DNA from: Polyangium fumosum
GTDB taxonomy: Bacteria > Myxococcota_A > Polyangia > Polyangiales > Polyangiaceae
Assembly (NCBI RefSeq): GCF_005144585.1
Contig: NZ_SSMQ01000055.1
Coordinates: 22,169 to 86,168 of the forward strand
Direction: 5' to 3'
Length of the DNA stretch: 64,000 nt
Shown: positions 16,888 through 25,285 of the stretch, piece after piece
How positions within the stretch are numbered: the first letter of the stretch is position 1
Layout: each line of letters opens with the position of its first letter
Notes under the pieces: model-generated
Seen by the model: only the letters and a program-made list of their open reading frames with translations
Database searches by the model: none
Told to the model about the DNA's origin: nothing
Translations under genes and position numbers: made by a program

Positions 16888-18009
16888 ATGACGCTCTCCC
16901 TCCTCACCGAGCCGCCCCGGCCGCCCGCTTTCCGCGTGCCCTGGGACGAGCTGCAGACCTTCGAATGGGTCCGCGCGCTCGAGCCCTGCCCGCAGGACCC
17001 CATTCACCACGCCGAGGGCAACGTCTGGATTCACACGCGCATGGTGCTGGAGACGCTCGTGGCGATGCCCGCATGGCGCGCGCTCTCTGCGGACGATCAG
17101 GCGGCCGTCTGGCTCGCATGCCTGCTGCACGACGTGGCGAAGCCGTTCACCACGAAAGAAGAGCCGGACGGGCGCATCACGGCGAAGGGGCATTCCCGCG
17201 CCGGCGAGATGCTGGCGCGGCGGTTGTTATGGGAGCTCGGCGCGCCGTTTTCGCTGCGCGAAATGGTCTGCGGGCTCATTCGCCACCACCAGATCCCCTT
17301 TTACCTGATCGAGCGGGACGACGCGCAGAGGCTCGCCGCGGAGCTCTCGCTCGTATGCCGCGCCGATCTGCTCGCGCTCGTCGCCGAGGCGGACATCCGG
17401 GGCCGCGTCTGCCAGGACATGCAGCGGATCGTCGACAACATCGAGCTCTTCCGCGCGTTCTGCGCCGAGGAGGGTTGTTTCGACAAACCGCGCGCCTTCC
17501 CGTCCGATCACACGCGCGTCGTCTACTTCCGCTCCGAGGGGCGCTCGCCCGACGTGCCGGTCCACGACGACACGCGGAGCGAGATGATCATGATGTGCGG
17601 CCTGCCGGGCGCGGGGAAAGACACCTGCGCCCGCGAGCGATTCCCGGATTTGCCGGTGGTGTCGCTCGACGAGCTGCGCAGCGAGCTCGAGATCGATCCC
17701 GACGAGAACCAGGGCGCCGTCGTGCAAGCGGGCAAGGAGCGCGTGCGCGACCACCTGCGGCGCGGCGAGCGGTTCGTTTACAATGCGACGAACCTCAACC
17801 GGCAGCGGCGTGGCCCCTTGCTCTCGCTCGCGGCCGATTACGGCGCGCGTGTGCGGATCGTCTACGTCGAGGCGCCGCGGGGCGCGCTCCTCGCGGGCAA
17901 CCGCGCCCGCGCCGCGCGCGTGCCCGAGGCCGTCATTCGCCGCATGAGCGAGCGATGGGAGGTCCCGAGCCTGCTCGAAGCACACGCGCTCGACGTCGTG
18001 CTCCGCTGA
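16888..18009 (+). CDS. HD-Pnk: HD phosphoesterase fused to 5'-OH polynucleotide kinase
   Basis: The 373-residue product has an N-terminal HD domain with metal-binding His residues (HH at 40-41, His 49, HD at 81-82 in LLHDVAKPF, and IRHH near 132-134). A C-terminal P-loop kinase domain follows (GLPGAGKD at 238-245, then SLDELRSEL and a YNATNLNRQRR lid-like motif). The architecture matches HD-Pnk enzymes such as the one characterised from Runella slithyformis, which remove 2',3'-cyclic or 3'-phosphates and phosphorylate 5'-OH ends. Paired with the ligase at 16153-16812 it would restore broken RNA. The ATG at 16888 is preferred; 16852 is an alternative that adds 12 residues. Confidence 0.9.
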   Translation: MTLSLLTEPPRPPAFRVPWDELQTFEWVRALEPCPQDPIHHAEGNVWIHTRMVLETLVAMPAWRALSADDQAAVWLACLLHDVAKPFTTKEEPDGRITAKGHSRAGEMLARRLLWELGAPFSLREMVCGLIRHHQIPFYLIERDDAQRLAAELSLVCRADLLALVAEADIRGRVCQDMQRIVDNIELFRAFCAEEGCFDKPRAFPSDHTRVVYFRSEGRSPDVPVHDDTRSEMIMMCGLPGAGKDTCARERFPDLPVVSLDELRSELEIDPDENQGAVVQAGKERVRDHLRRGERFVYNATNLNRQRRGPLLSLAADYGARVRIVYVEAPRGALLAGNRARAARVPEAVIRRMSERWEVPSLLEAHALDVVLR

Positions 18010-18019
18010 CCCCGCGGCG

Positions 18020-18193
18020 TCAGCCGTGCCGGAGGAGCTGCAATTTCAGCGTGGTGAACGCGATGCCGGCGATCACCACGGCGCCGATGACCACATCGAC
18101 GCCGAGACCCCAGAAGGCGAGCGACGCGCCTCGCGGCGTCGATCGCTCCACAGGCTTCGAGGAACCAACGGTCAAGCCCGAGTTTGCGTGCAC
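18020..18193 (-). CDS. Small single-pass membrane protein (57 aa)
   Basis: A 57-residue reading frame starts with GTG at 18193, with GGGGGAGGGA ideally spaced before it. It encodes a hydrophilic N-terminus of about 23 residues and then one hydrophobic helix (FWGLGVDVVIGAVVIAGIAF), ending with a basic tail. It lies 78 bp downstream of the collar-like lipoprotein gene on the same strand and may be co-transcribed. No family is recognised. The strong ribosome-binding site is the main reason for the call. Confidence 0.55.
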   Translation of the reverse strand: MHANSGLTVGSSKPVERSTPRGASLAFWGLGVDVVIGAVVIAGIAFTTLKLQLLRHG

Positions 18194-18271
18194 GAATCCC
18201 TCCCCCGGGATCGACTCATCGCACGAGACGCGCGCTCCTGGCTATCGGGTGTTTCCCTGATTTGCGTGTCG

Positions 18272-19093
18272 TCACTCTTTCTCGCACTGGAGAAGCACGA
18301 GCATCGGAATGTCCACTTCGGACGGCTCCGTCATCGACGCAAACTCGTACGTGCCTTGCATGGCATATCCGCCCCCGCAGCACCCGCCGGCGAGCCCGAT
18401 GCCGTGCGAGGGGGTTTCGACCGCGGACGAAAACGCGTGCCCGTGCGAGCGGAGCTCCGGGCTCGTGAACGGGTCGCCGCCGAAGGTCTGGTCCGCGGGC
18501 GCGTCCTTTGGCAATCCCACGAGGAGCCTACCCGCCGTGCCTTCGGCCGGCTTCCAGCCCTCGGGGCATTTTTCCAAATCGAAGAACATGAGCATCCGCG
18601 ACGGCAGGGGCGTCGGCCGCGGGACGGACTCCTCGTGTTTCTTGCAAGCGAGGAGCTGGACGTAGGGAGTATCAGCGGATGCCGGCTCCGATGTCGTGGC
18701 GAACGAGACCGCCCCGGCCTGCCCCACGCCTGAATTCCCGCCGCCGGGCGCGCCCACGTACGAAACCGCAGGGATTTCGACGCTCGCCCCGAGCGCGTGC
18801 GAATGCTCGCGTTCCTCCTGGCTCGAAAGAGGCTCGCCGACGACCTCGCCGCTCGGCAAGGTTTCACTTGCGGCGACGATCGTGCGCCCCACGGCGGGCT
18901 CGTAGGGCTTCCATCCCTCGGGGCAGGCGAGCTTTTTGAAAAAGGAGACGGCGCCGGTGGGAAGCGCGTCGCCGCGGAGCGATTGCGGGTCCGGGCTCGT
19001 GGCCGTGGGGGCCCCGGTCCCTGTGCCATACCCGTCGAGGCAACCCGCGAGGGCGACAAAGAGCATACAGGTGAGCGTGGCGCGTGTTTTCAT
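18272..19093 (-). CDS. Lipoprotein with two phage-collar-like repeats
   Basis: The start at 19093 overlaps the upstream stop as ATGA. The 273-residue product has a lipoprotein signal (MLFVALAGC). It carries two copies of a domain that begins CPEGWKP and continues with a glycine-arginine motif (VGRTIVAA / AGRLLVGL), a G-G/EP segment and an H-H pair (EHSHALG / SHGHAFS). The pattern P-x-GW...GR...H-H resembles phage tail-collar or tail-fibre tip domains. The upstream gene product has one copy. A surface adhesive or receptor-binding role is possible but not shown. Confidence 0.75.
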   Translation of the reverse strand: MKTRATLTCMLFVALAGCLDGYGTGTGAPTATSPDPQSLRGDALPTGAVSFFKKLACPEGWKPYEPAVGRTIVAASETLPSGEVVGEPLSSQEEREHSHALGASVEIPAVSYVGAPGGGNSGVGQAGAVSFATTSEPASADTPYVQLLACKKHEESVPRPTPLPSRMLMFFDLEKCPEGWKPAEGTAGRLLVGLPKDAPADQTFGGDPFTSPELRSHGHAFSSAVETPSHGIGLAGGCCGGGYAMQGTYEFASMTEPSEVDIPMLVLLQCEKE

Positions 19094-19542
19094 GGCTTCA
19101 CGCACCCCGCGATCTGCAAGAAGGGCAGCCCCGAGGCGACCTTCATGGTGGTGCCTGCGAGGGGATACGTCCCCGCGGCGGCGCCATTGTGGTTCCCGCC
19201 ATTCGCTGCGGCGATGTTTTTCGCGACGAGCGTGACCTCGCCCGCATAGGCGTGCTCGTGCATCCGCTCTTCGCGATCGGTGAACGGCGTGCCGACCTCC
19301 AGGCCCACGTACGCCGGCTCCATCGCGCCGACGACGACGCGCCCCGCGACGTCGTACACGGTCACCCATCCCGGCGGACACGCGCCCCCCGCAACGAACG
19401 CGACCATGCCGGAAGGCGCGCCGTCATCGGGCGGCGTCTCCCCGGACGCCCGACGCGCCTGCATGAAACCAAACCCCAAGAATAGCGCAGCGATCACCGT
19501 CGCCGCGGCCCATCTTCGTCGAAACGATCTTCGTTGCACCAT
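19090..19542 (-). CDS. Exported protein with one collar-like domain
   Basis: The 150-residue product has a basic N-terminus and a hydrophobic signal or anchor segment (about 12-27). Its single domain matches those in the next protein: CPPGWVTV, AGRVVVGA, FTDREERMHEHAY. The C-terminus ends in a GLPFLQIAGC block that parallels PYVQLLAC and PMLVLLQC in the partner's two repeats. Its stop overlaps the partner's start by four bases. The two probably arose by duplication and act together at the envelope. Confidence 0.75.
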   Translation of the reverse strand: MVQRRSFRRRWAAATVIAALFLGFGFMQARRASGETPPDDGAPSGMVAFVAGGACPPGWVTVYDVAGRVVVGAMEPAYVGLEVGTPFTDREERMHEHAYAGEVTLVAKNIAAANGGNHNGAAAGTYPLAGTTMKVASGLPFLQIAGCVKP

Positions 19543-19581
19543 GCCGGGACCGTCGCAAGGCGCCCGGCGCGCGTCAATCCG

Positions 19582-20265
19582 TCATTTCTTTGCCGCGAAG
19601 AGCCCCGCATTCTGAAGCAGCGCCGCGATCTCGGCGCGCATCGGCCCGAGCATCGGGGACGCGAGCAGCGGCGCGAGCTTGCAGACCAGGTCGAGCGAGC
19701 CGTCCACGAGCGCGCGGGTCTTCCCCTGGTCCTCGGAGGTATCGCTCACGAAGTAAAGGAGCAAGCCGAGGTGCAGCGTCCAGAGCGCCTGCGCGAAGAG
19801 CGGCCGCGCGTCCTCGGGGATCGATTCGTCCTTTCCAATCGCGTCGTGGAACGTGGCGATGGCCTTTCGGCGCACATCGGACGTCTCCTCGCTGAAGACC
19901 GAGGTCGGCTCATCCGCGCCGAGCGTGCTCCGCAGAATGGCGCGAAGAAGCTTGCGGTCGTCCTTCAGCATGTCGATCTTCGCGTGCATCACGGCGCCGA
20001 GCCTCGATCGCAGATCGGGCATGGTTTCGAGGGCGCCCCGCGCCGCCTCCGCATGCGCATCCTGCTGGCGCGCGTAATACGCGAGCACGAGGGCCTCCTT
20101 CGAAGGAAACCAGTAATACGCAGCGCCGAGCGAGAGGCCGGCGGCGGAGGCGATGTCGCGCATCGTGGTCCCGTCGAAGCCTTTTTCGCGGAAGAGCCCG
20201 AGTGCGATCGAAAGGATGTGCTCGCGGCTCGCCTCGCCGCTCGGACGGCGCTTGCGGGTGGTCAT
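19582..20265 (-). CDS. TetR-family transcriptional regulator
   Basis: The 227-residue product has a typical TetR N-terminal DNA-binding domain (residues about 10-60, with TTMRDIASAAGLSLGAAYYWF as the recognition region) and a helical ligand-binding part. Its start overlaps the stop of the DCC protein gene as ATGA. It is therefore the third gene of an operon whose promoter at about 21184-21250 is flanked by two TGAAC-nn-GTTCA palindromes. Autorepression is likely. The ligand is unknown. Confidence 0.9.
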   Translation of the reverse strand: MTTRKRRPSGEASREHILSIALGLFREKGFDGTTMRDIASAAGLSLGAAYYWFPSKEALVLAYYARQQDAHAEAARGALETMPDLRSRLGAVMHAKIDMLKDDRKLLRAILRSTLGADEPTSVFSEETSDVRRKAIATFHDAIGKDESIPEDARPLFAQALWTLHLGLLLYFVSDTSEDQGKTRALVDGSLDLVCKLAPLLASPMLGPMRAEIAALLQNAGLFAAKK

Positions 20266-20669
20266 CGGTAATGCCCTCCCGCGTACCGTACCCGGCAGCT
20301 CCCGCCGGGGCAATCGTCCGGCGCGATCCACGCGGCGATCGTGCGGCGCTTGCTGGACAGCGCGTGGAAGAACCGCTCCGCGAGCGGGGCGAACGTCGGG
20401 CCGGAGAGGCGATACGACCAGGGCCGCCATTCCACGAGCGCCCACAAGCAGAGCAGGAACGCGGCCGCTCCCGCCCACACGTCGCCCTCGTCGCTCACCA
20501 CGACGAGTTCCTCGCCGAGCCACGGAACTCCGGCATATCGCCAATGCGCCTCGTCGCTGCCGCAGGCGAGGAGCTCGATCTCGACATACGCCTCCTGCGT
20601 GAGGAGCCAATCGCGGCAACGCACGCAGAGCGCGCAGGTTTCGTCATAAAGGACCGTGAGCCGCTTCAC
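20262..20669 (-). CDS. DCC-family thiol-disulfide oxidoreductase-like protein (DUF393)
   Basis: With a GTG start at 20669 the product is 135 residues. It begins KRLTVLYDETCALCVRCRDWL, the D-x-x-C-x-x-C signature of the DCC family. A hydrophobic helix region (AAAFLLCLWALVEW) follows in the middle. GGAGGAGG lies upstream of the start. The family is redox-related by its CxxC motif, though specific reactions are rarely known. It is translated with the TetR gene. Confidence 0.8.
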   Translation of the reverse strand: MKRLTVLYDETCALCVRCRDWLLTQEAYVEIELLACGSDEAHWRYAGVPWLGEELVVVSDEGDVWAGAAAFLLCLWALVEWRPWSYRLSGPTFAPLAERFFHALSSKRRTIAAWIAPDDCPGGSCRVRYAGGHYR

Positions 20670-20707
20670 GGGGACACCTCCTCCTCGTTCTCCCGTGGGA
20701 GGCGCAT

Positions 20708-21133
20708 TCACTCGGCGCCCGCGCGCATCATCTTGAGCTGAGGGACGACCGGGGGCGGCAGCACGGCCATCTGCGCGCGGCGGCGCATGCGGTGGAACAG
20801 GTACACGTTGCCGAAATGGATCACGCCGAGCGACAGGAGCAAAAGACCGAGCTTGGCGGCGAGGATCTCGATGGCCGAGATGATGTCCGTCGCGCGCTCC
20901 GCCTTCATGATGAGGCACGCATACCCGAAATTGAGCAGGTAAAAGCCGACGACGAGCAGCCGATTCACGGCCTCGGCCATTCCGGGGTTGTCCTTGAAGA
21001 CGTCCGTGAGAAACACCGCGCCGCTGCGAAACAAGGTCCGCGCGAGCCCCACCGTCAGCCCGACGCTCGTCACCGCATACGCCGCATACACCGGGATCAG
21101 ATACGACGCCGCATCCATCATCGTGGTTTCCAT
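20708..21133 (-). CDS. Small three-helix membrane protein, TetR-regulated
   Basis: The ATG at 21133 is preferred because AGGAGA precedes it; an in-frame ATG nine codons upstream lacks a site. The 141-residue product has three hydrophobic helices (about 9-30, 60-82 and 85-115) and a basic C-terminus with RMRRRAQ. No family is recognised. It is the first gene of the operon with the DCC protein and TetR, so its level is likely set by the repressor's ligand. Confidence 0.75.
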   Translation of the reverse strand: METTMMDAASYLIPVYAAYAVTSVGLTVGLARTLFRSGAVFLTDVFKDNPGMAEAVNRLLVVGFYLLNFGYACLIMKAERATDIISAIEILAAKLGLLLLSLGVIHFGNVYLFHRMRRRAQMAVLPPPVVPQLKMMRAGAE

Positions 21134-21183
21134 GGTGTCTTCTCCTACACACTGGCTCACCGGAGGTCGCCGGCGAGACCAAA

Positions 21184-21250
21184 TTTGAACATGTTCAGAT
21201 GTTAGGCACAGACACTTCGCCGGTCAAGAGAAAATCTGAACACGTTCAGA
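21184..21250 (-). promoter_or_regulatory. Promoter with two TetR-type operators
   Basis: Reading the minus strand, a -35 TTGACC (21227-21222) and a -10 TAACAT (21204-21199) are separated by exactly 17 bp. An operator-like palindrome lies on each side. TCTGAACACGTTCAGA (21235-21250) is upstream of the -35. TTTGAACATGTTCAGA (21184-21199) abuts the -10. Their centres are 51 bp apart, close to five helical turns, so the sites face the same side. The operon served is 21133-19582, which ends with a TetR gene. Binding by that TetR protein is inferred. Confidence 0.8.
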
Positions 21251-21349
21251 CAATCTCGTAACACATTGAAACAATTCGATTTACGATGGAGACGGCGCGA
21301 GACGTGTAGGCAGATGTACTCCAGAGACGCCGCGCAGGGAGGACGAGGC

Positions 21350-21853
21350 TCAGCGAGCGCGGGCGGAGTGGATGACGACGGGCTCGAGCGGCGCGTCTTT
21401 CGAGAACGGGCCTTGCGCGCCCGTCTTTTGCGAGACGATGCGGTCGACGACGTCCATCCCTGCGGTCACCGCGCCGAAGACGGTATATCCCCAGCCGGAG
21501 CCGTTCTTCGCCGTGTGGTCGAGGAACGCGTTGTCGGCGACGTTGACGAAGAACTGCGCCGTCGCCGAGTGCGGGTCGTTCGTGCGCGCCATGGCGACGG
21601 TGCCGCGCGTGTTCTTCCGACCGTTGTCGGCCTCGTTCGTGACGGGCGCGTGCGTGGGCTTCTTTTCGTACGTCGCGTCGTATCCCCCGCCCTGCGCCAT
21701 GAAGCCCGGAATGACGCGGTGGAAGATGGTCTCGGCGTAGTGGCCTTCGCCGACATAACGAAGGAAATTGGCGACGGTCTGCGGCGCCGCCTGGGGGTCG
21801 AGGGTGATCTCGAAGGAGCCGTGGTTCGTCTCGAAGTGAACGACGTTTGACAT
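21350..21853 (-). CDS. Cyclophilin-type peptidyl-prolyl cis-trans isomerase
   Basis: The 167-residue product from the ATG at 21853 is a complete cyclophilin domain with the active-site stretch IFHRVIPGFMAQGG and AMARTNDPHSATAQFF. It has no signal peptide, so it is probably cytoplasmic and helps protein folding by isomerising X-Pro bonds. A variant start eight codons upstream exists. The next gene on the same strand starts about 900 bp upstream, and its stop is only 39 bp from this start, so co-transcription is possible. Confidence 0.93.
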   Translation of the reverse strand: MSNVVHFETNHGSFEITLDPQAAPQTVANFLRYVGEGHYAETIFHRVIPGFMAQGGGYDATYEKKPTHAPVTNEADNGRKNTRGTVAMARTNDPHSATAQFFVNVADNAFLDHTAKNGSGWGYTVFGAVTAGMDVVDRIVSQKTGAQGPFSKDAPLEPVVIHSARAR

Positions 21854-21892
21854 GACGAGGACCTTATCACGGCCCATGCGTCGATTGAAAGC

Positions 21893-22777
21893 CTACAAAG
21901 GCAGGATGTTCGCGGCGCGTATAGCCAGGACGATCGTGGGCTCGTCCTCGCCGAGGGCGAAGCTCGTCTCGATGCGGAGCTCGACGTCGGCGATCGGGAG
22001 CGGTCGCGGGACAACCCGGTTCCACGCGCGGATGCTGCCCGCCTCGATACCCGCCCGCAAGCTGCCGGAGGTGCCAGGGCCGAGGGGCAGCTCGAGATGC
22101 TCCATGAGATACGTCCAGTATCGAAATCCGCCGGTGGCGCTGGAGCTCATGGCCGTGGGGATGACGACGTGGAGGGTCTCGCTCTGCGCAGGTGAGCAGG
22201 TCGCGCAACGGGTGCGATAGGCATACGCGAGCCCGCCCGCGAGGGGTTTTACGGTTGTCTGATACTGCCGGAGGGCGAGGCCTTTGCAGGTCTTTCCATC
22301 GAGCCAGGTCTCGACGACCGTGTAGCGCGGCCCCTCCAGGCGCGACGCTTCGAGCAGATACGTGTCGACGCCCCGCGGCCCGCCCATGTCGGGCCCGCAC
22401 GCCATGGCGATCGGGGAAGCGTCGTCCGATTGGAGATATCGGAGCCACTGGTTCGATTGGTGGCTGTCGGGATGATAGAGGTTCCGGAGCCGCACCACGG
22501 CGGCATGGCCCTTTTCGTTGGTCAGGCGCGGCCGGGGCAAACCACTCCAGTCGGCTGCGGGGCGTGAGCGCTCGACGTCAGGCAGCGGGCTGGGGTCGCC
22601 AAAGGTGTCGTAATGCTTGGTTTCCCAGACGACCGCGGACTCGGCTTCGAGGCTCGGGATCTCGGCGAGGCGGATGTCCTGGAATCGATAAGGCTCCTCG
22701 GCCCGCGCCGGGGTCACGGCTGTGCCGATGGCAAACGCGAGGGCGAGGGCCGGAAACACGGAGCTTCGTTTCATCAC
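21893..22777 (-). CDS. Periplasmic protein of unknown function, partner of di-heme lipoprotein
   Basis: The 294-residue product has a Sec signal (residues 1-26, ending ARA-EE). The mature part has three cysteines, including the CATC pair, and mostly beta structure. No family is recognised. Its start overlaps the stop of the 22774-24747 gene as ATGA, so the two are translationally coupled and probably act together in the periplasm. Confidence 0.75.
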   Translation of the reverse strand: MMKRSSVFPALALAFAIGTAVTPARAEEPYRFQDIRLAEIPSLEAESAVVWETKHYDTFGDPSPLPDVERSRPAADWSGLPRPRLTNEKGHAAVVRLRNLYHPDSHQSNQWLRYLQSDDASPIAMACGPDMGGPRGVDTYLLEASRLEGPRYTVVETWLDGKTCKGLALRQYQTTVKPLAGGLAYAYRTRCATCSPAQSETLHVVIPTAMSSSATGGFRYWTYLMEHLELPLGPGTSGSLRAGIEAGSIRAWNRVVPRPLPIADVELRIETSFALGEDEPTIVLAIRAANILPL

Positions 22778-24747
22778 AGATCCTCCAGGTACGCCTCGAG
22801 CGCACGAAGCCCGTCCTGCGAGAGCGAACCGGTATGTCCCATGGTGCCGTCCACGCCGCGCAGGAGGTCGCCAAGCGTGGCATAACGACCGTCGTGGAAA
22901 TAAGGCGCCGTTCCCCCGACGAACCGGAGCGAGGGCGTATCAAAAGGAATGCGGAAAGGCGAGCGCGCGACGTCGTACGCGGCGCGGTCGGTGCCGCCGC
23001 CCGGGTGACAGGTGGCGCAGCCCTGCTGCGGATCGTCGAAGAGTTCGCGCCCGCGGGTTACGAGCGCGCGACGGGCCTCATTGGGCTCGGCGCGCACGGG
23101 CGCGGGCATGACCTTCAAATAAGCGATGAGCGCGTCGAGATCGGCAAAATCGGCTCCGCTAAAGACGCCCCGCCCCGCGAGGCGCTTCATCGTGCGACCG
23201 ACGTGGTGACGGAGCGTGGTCGTCTCGCCCCGCCACCCAAACGGCGCGCCCTCGTTCATGCGCCCCGCGAGCATGATCGTCTGGTGCCGTCCCTCGGGCG
23301 TTTGCCAGGTAATGCCGTCCTCGCGCCCGTCGATATGGCAGCTCGCGCAGGCACGGCCGTCGCCCGAAATGCGCGGATCGTTCGTCGCGTGAAACAGGAT
23401 CCGGCCGCGCGCCTCCACGGCAGTGAGGCCGGGAGGGAGATCCTTCGAGACGACGACTTCGACCACCGGCTTGGTGGAGGCGCCTTCGTGAAGGTCGAGC
23501 ACGCTCACGGCGGCGGCGAACTGGGACCAGACGACGGCGCGCTCGCGCCCAGGCTCGGCCGCGACGCCCATGGGCCCGGCGGGGACACGGAATCGGCGAC
23601 GCTCGAAATGCATGGGGTCGCGCGCGCGGGCGTCGAGCTCGAGGACGGCGTCGACGCCGAGGCAGCCGAGGAGGAGGCGATCACCGACGAGCGCGGCGGT
23701 GCGCGGCAAGGTGCAGGCTTTTTCAGGGCCGCCGACGTCGTCGAGGCCACCGAGGACCGAGAGGTCTCGACCAAGCAGGGATTCGCTCGTGGTATCGACG
23801 ACGGCGACGAGGGGCGCGGCGGCAAGGAATCGCGAGCCATACGTCTCGGTGGAGATGCTGCCCGCGTCCTCGTCGACGCTCACCATCGGCGCGAGCAATC
23901 GCGTGACGCGCTCGGGGTTCGTCCCGACGAGCGCGGTCAGGACGAATCCCTGGCCGGTGCGGCGGGAGGCGGTTTCGCCATTGTGGCGACGGAGATCAAC
24001 GGACCGCAGGACGTGGAGCGGATCCTCGAGGTCCACGATCGAGATCTGGTCGCCGATGGCGTGGGAGACGAAGGCGCGGCGGCCCGAGGGCTCGACGTAA
24101 ATGGCGCGGGGCTCGCGCGGCAAAGGCACGGCATAACGGACGTCGAGGGTGTCGACGACGAATGCGGTGAGCGTACGGCCCCAGCCGCTCGCCACGAACA
24201 TCGTCGCCTCGTTCGGGGTGACGAAGAGGCCCGTGGGCTCGCTCGGCGTCGGGGCTTCGCAGAGCGGCGCGAGCTTCTCCTCGGGCGCGGGTGCGGGTTC
24301 GAGGAGGGCGGCACGATTGGAATCGCGGAGCGAAACGGCGACCCGGCCGTCCGCGAGTACGACGAGCTGCGAGGGCGCGCCTGCGAGGGGCGTCGTCGCG
24401 AGGAGGGACCGGCCGTCGATATCGACCGTATGAAGGGCGTGCCGATCGGCGTCCGCGACGTAGGCGATCGTCCGATCGGCCTGTCTTACCAGGGCCACGG
24501 TACTGCCTTGACGGACTGGTGATTCAGGGCGGGGAATGGAATGGGTGTGGCGCCGCGTGCACGCGTTTGTCGGCCGAGGTGCGCCATTCCGAGCGGGAGA
24601 CGTGAGCGCAGCCCCGGGCGTTTGCGCCTCGTCTGTACCAGAGGTCCGTGCGGTCTTCGGCGCAGCAGCGGGCGGGGCGCTCGTGCACGCGCCGGCGAGC
24701 GCGGCCACGAGAGGTGCAGCCCATGCGAGGCGGGAGCGGAGCGACAT
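22774..24747 (-). CDS. Beta-propeller lipoprotein with two c-type heme motifs (MauG/cytochrome c peroxidase-like)
   Basis: The 657-residue product has a lipoprotein signal (AALAGAC). A long propeller-like region spans about 80-440 with YVTN-style blades such as GLFVTPNEATMFVASG. The C-terminal part has heme-binding CASCH (467-471) and CATCH (577-581), together with the FDTPSLRFVGGTAPYFHDGR motif typical of di-heme cytochrome c peroxidase/MauG proteins. It likely performs an oxidation or electron transfer at the envelope. The substrate is unknown. Confidence 0.88.
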   Translation of the reverse strand: MSLRSRLAWAAPLVAALAGACTSAPPAAAPKTARTSGTDEAQTPGAALTSPARNGAPRPTNACTRRHTHSIPRPESPVRQGSTVALVRQADRTIAYVADADRHALHTVDIDGRSLLATTPLAGAPSQLVVLADGRVAVSLRDSNRAALLEPAPAPEEKLAPLCEAPTPSEPTGLFVTPNEATMFVASGWGRTLTAFVVDTLDVRYAVPLPREPRAIYVEPSGRRAFVSHAIGDQISIVDLEDPLHVLRSVDLRRHNGETASRRTGQGFVLTALVGTNPERVTRLLAPMVSVDEDAGSISTETYGSRFLAAAPLVAVVDTTSESLLGRDLSVLGGLDDVGGPEKACTLPRTAALVGDRLLLGCLGVDAVLELDARARDPMHFERRRFRVPAGPMGVAAEPGRERAVVWSQFAAAVSVLDLHEGASTKPVVEVVVSKDLPPGLTAVEARGRILFHATNDPRISGDGRACASCHIDGREDGITWQTPEGRHQTIMLAGRMNEGAPFGWRGETTTLRHHVGRTMKRLAGRGVFSGADFADLDALIAYLKVMPAPVRAEPNEARRALVTRGRELFDDPQQGCATCHPGGGTDRAAYDVARSPFRIPFDTPSLRFVGGTAPYFHDGRYATLGDLLRGVDGTMGHTGSLSQDGLRALEAYLEDL

Positions 24748-24790
24748 GGCGGAGGGCCTGTACGCCCGCCCCGCCCCTCACATTCCTGCT

Positions 24791-25069
24791 CTACCTGCAG
24801 AAACGTGTGCGGCAGTCACGGTCGCACTTCGTGGTACACTCGCGATACCGGGGCCCCTGGACGCAACGACGGGTGCAATTCGTGTTGCAGGACGTGAATT
24901 CACGCCCGCAGCGAGCTGCAACTACCACCGTGGCGCTCTCCGCCAGCGGCTGGGCCGCCGTCGATTCGCTCGGAGCGCCCACCGGCGCGGGCGCGGCCTG
25001 GGCCGAGACGGCACTTCCCAGAAGAAGCCCGAATCCGCGACAACCTGAACGTTCAAATTCCTCTTCATA
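24791..25069 (-). pseudogene. Small Cys-rich secreted peptide, signal sequence interrupted by a frameshift
   Basis: An ATG at 25069 with GGAGGGGG before it starts MKRNLNVQVVA, then leaves the frame. The other frame supplies GFGLLLGSAVSAQAA and the rest of the protein. Joined, these make an ideal signal peptide, so one base appears to be missing near 25030-25045. The mature part is about 65 residues with eight or so cysteines (CGREFTSCNTNC, CTTKCDRDCRTRFC). It could be a true frameshift or an assembly error. An uninterrupted frame from 25153 exists but lacks a signal or ribosome-binding site. Confidence 0.6.
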
Positions 25070-25285
25070 CGTCCCCCTCCAGACACACGAACCTCGGATT
25101 CCCCGAATCCATGCATTCGCCGAGAGCCCTTGGATCGCATCCAAGGAAGACATAAAGGCGCCTTTCCCCGAATGCCAAGTGTCAGATGCATCGAGCGCAG
25201 CCGTCGGAGTCCACGAAGGAGATCCCGTAGGCCCACACCCGACGCCCGCATTCCCGCCCGCGGACGCGCCGTTCGTTCCGCAATC

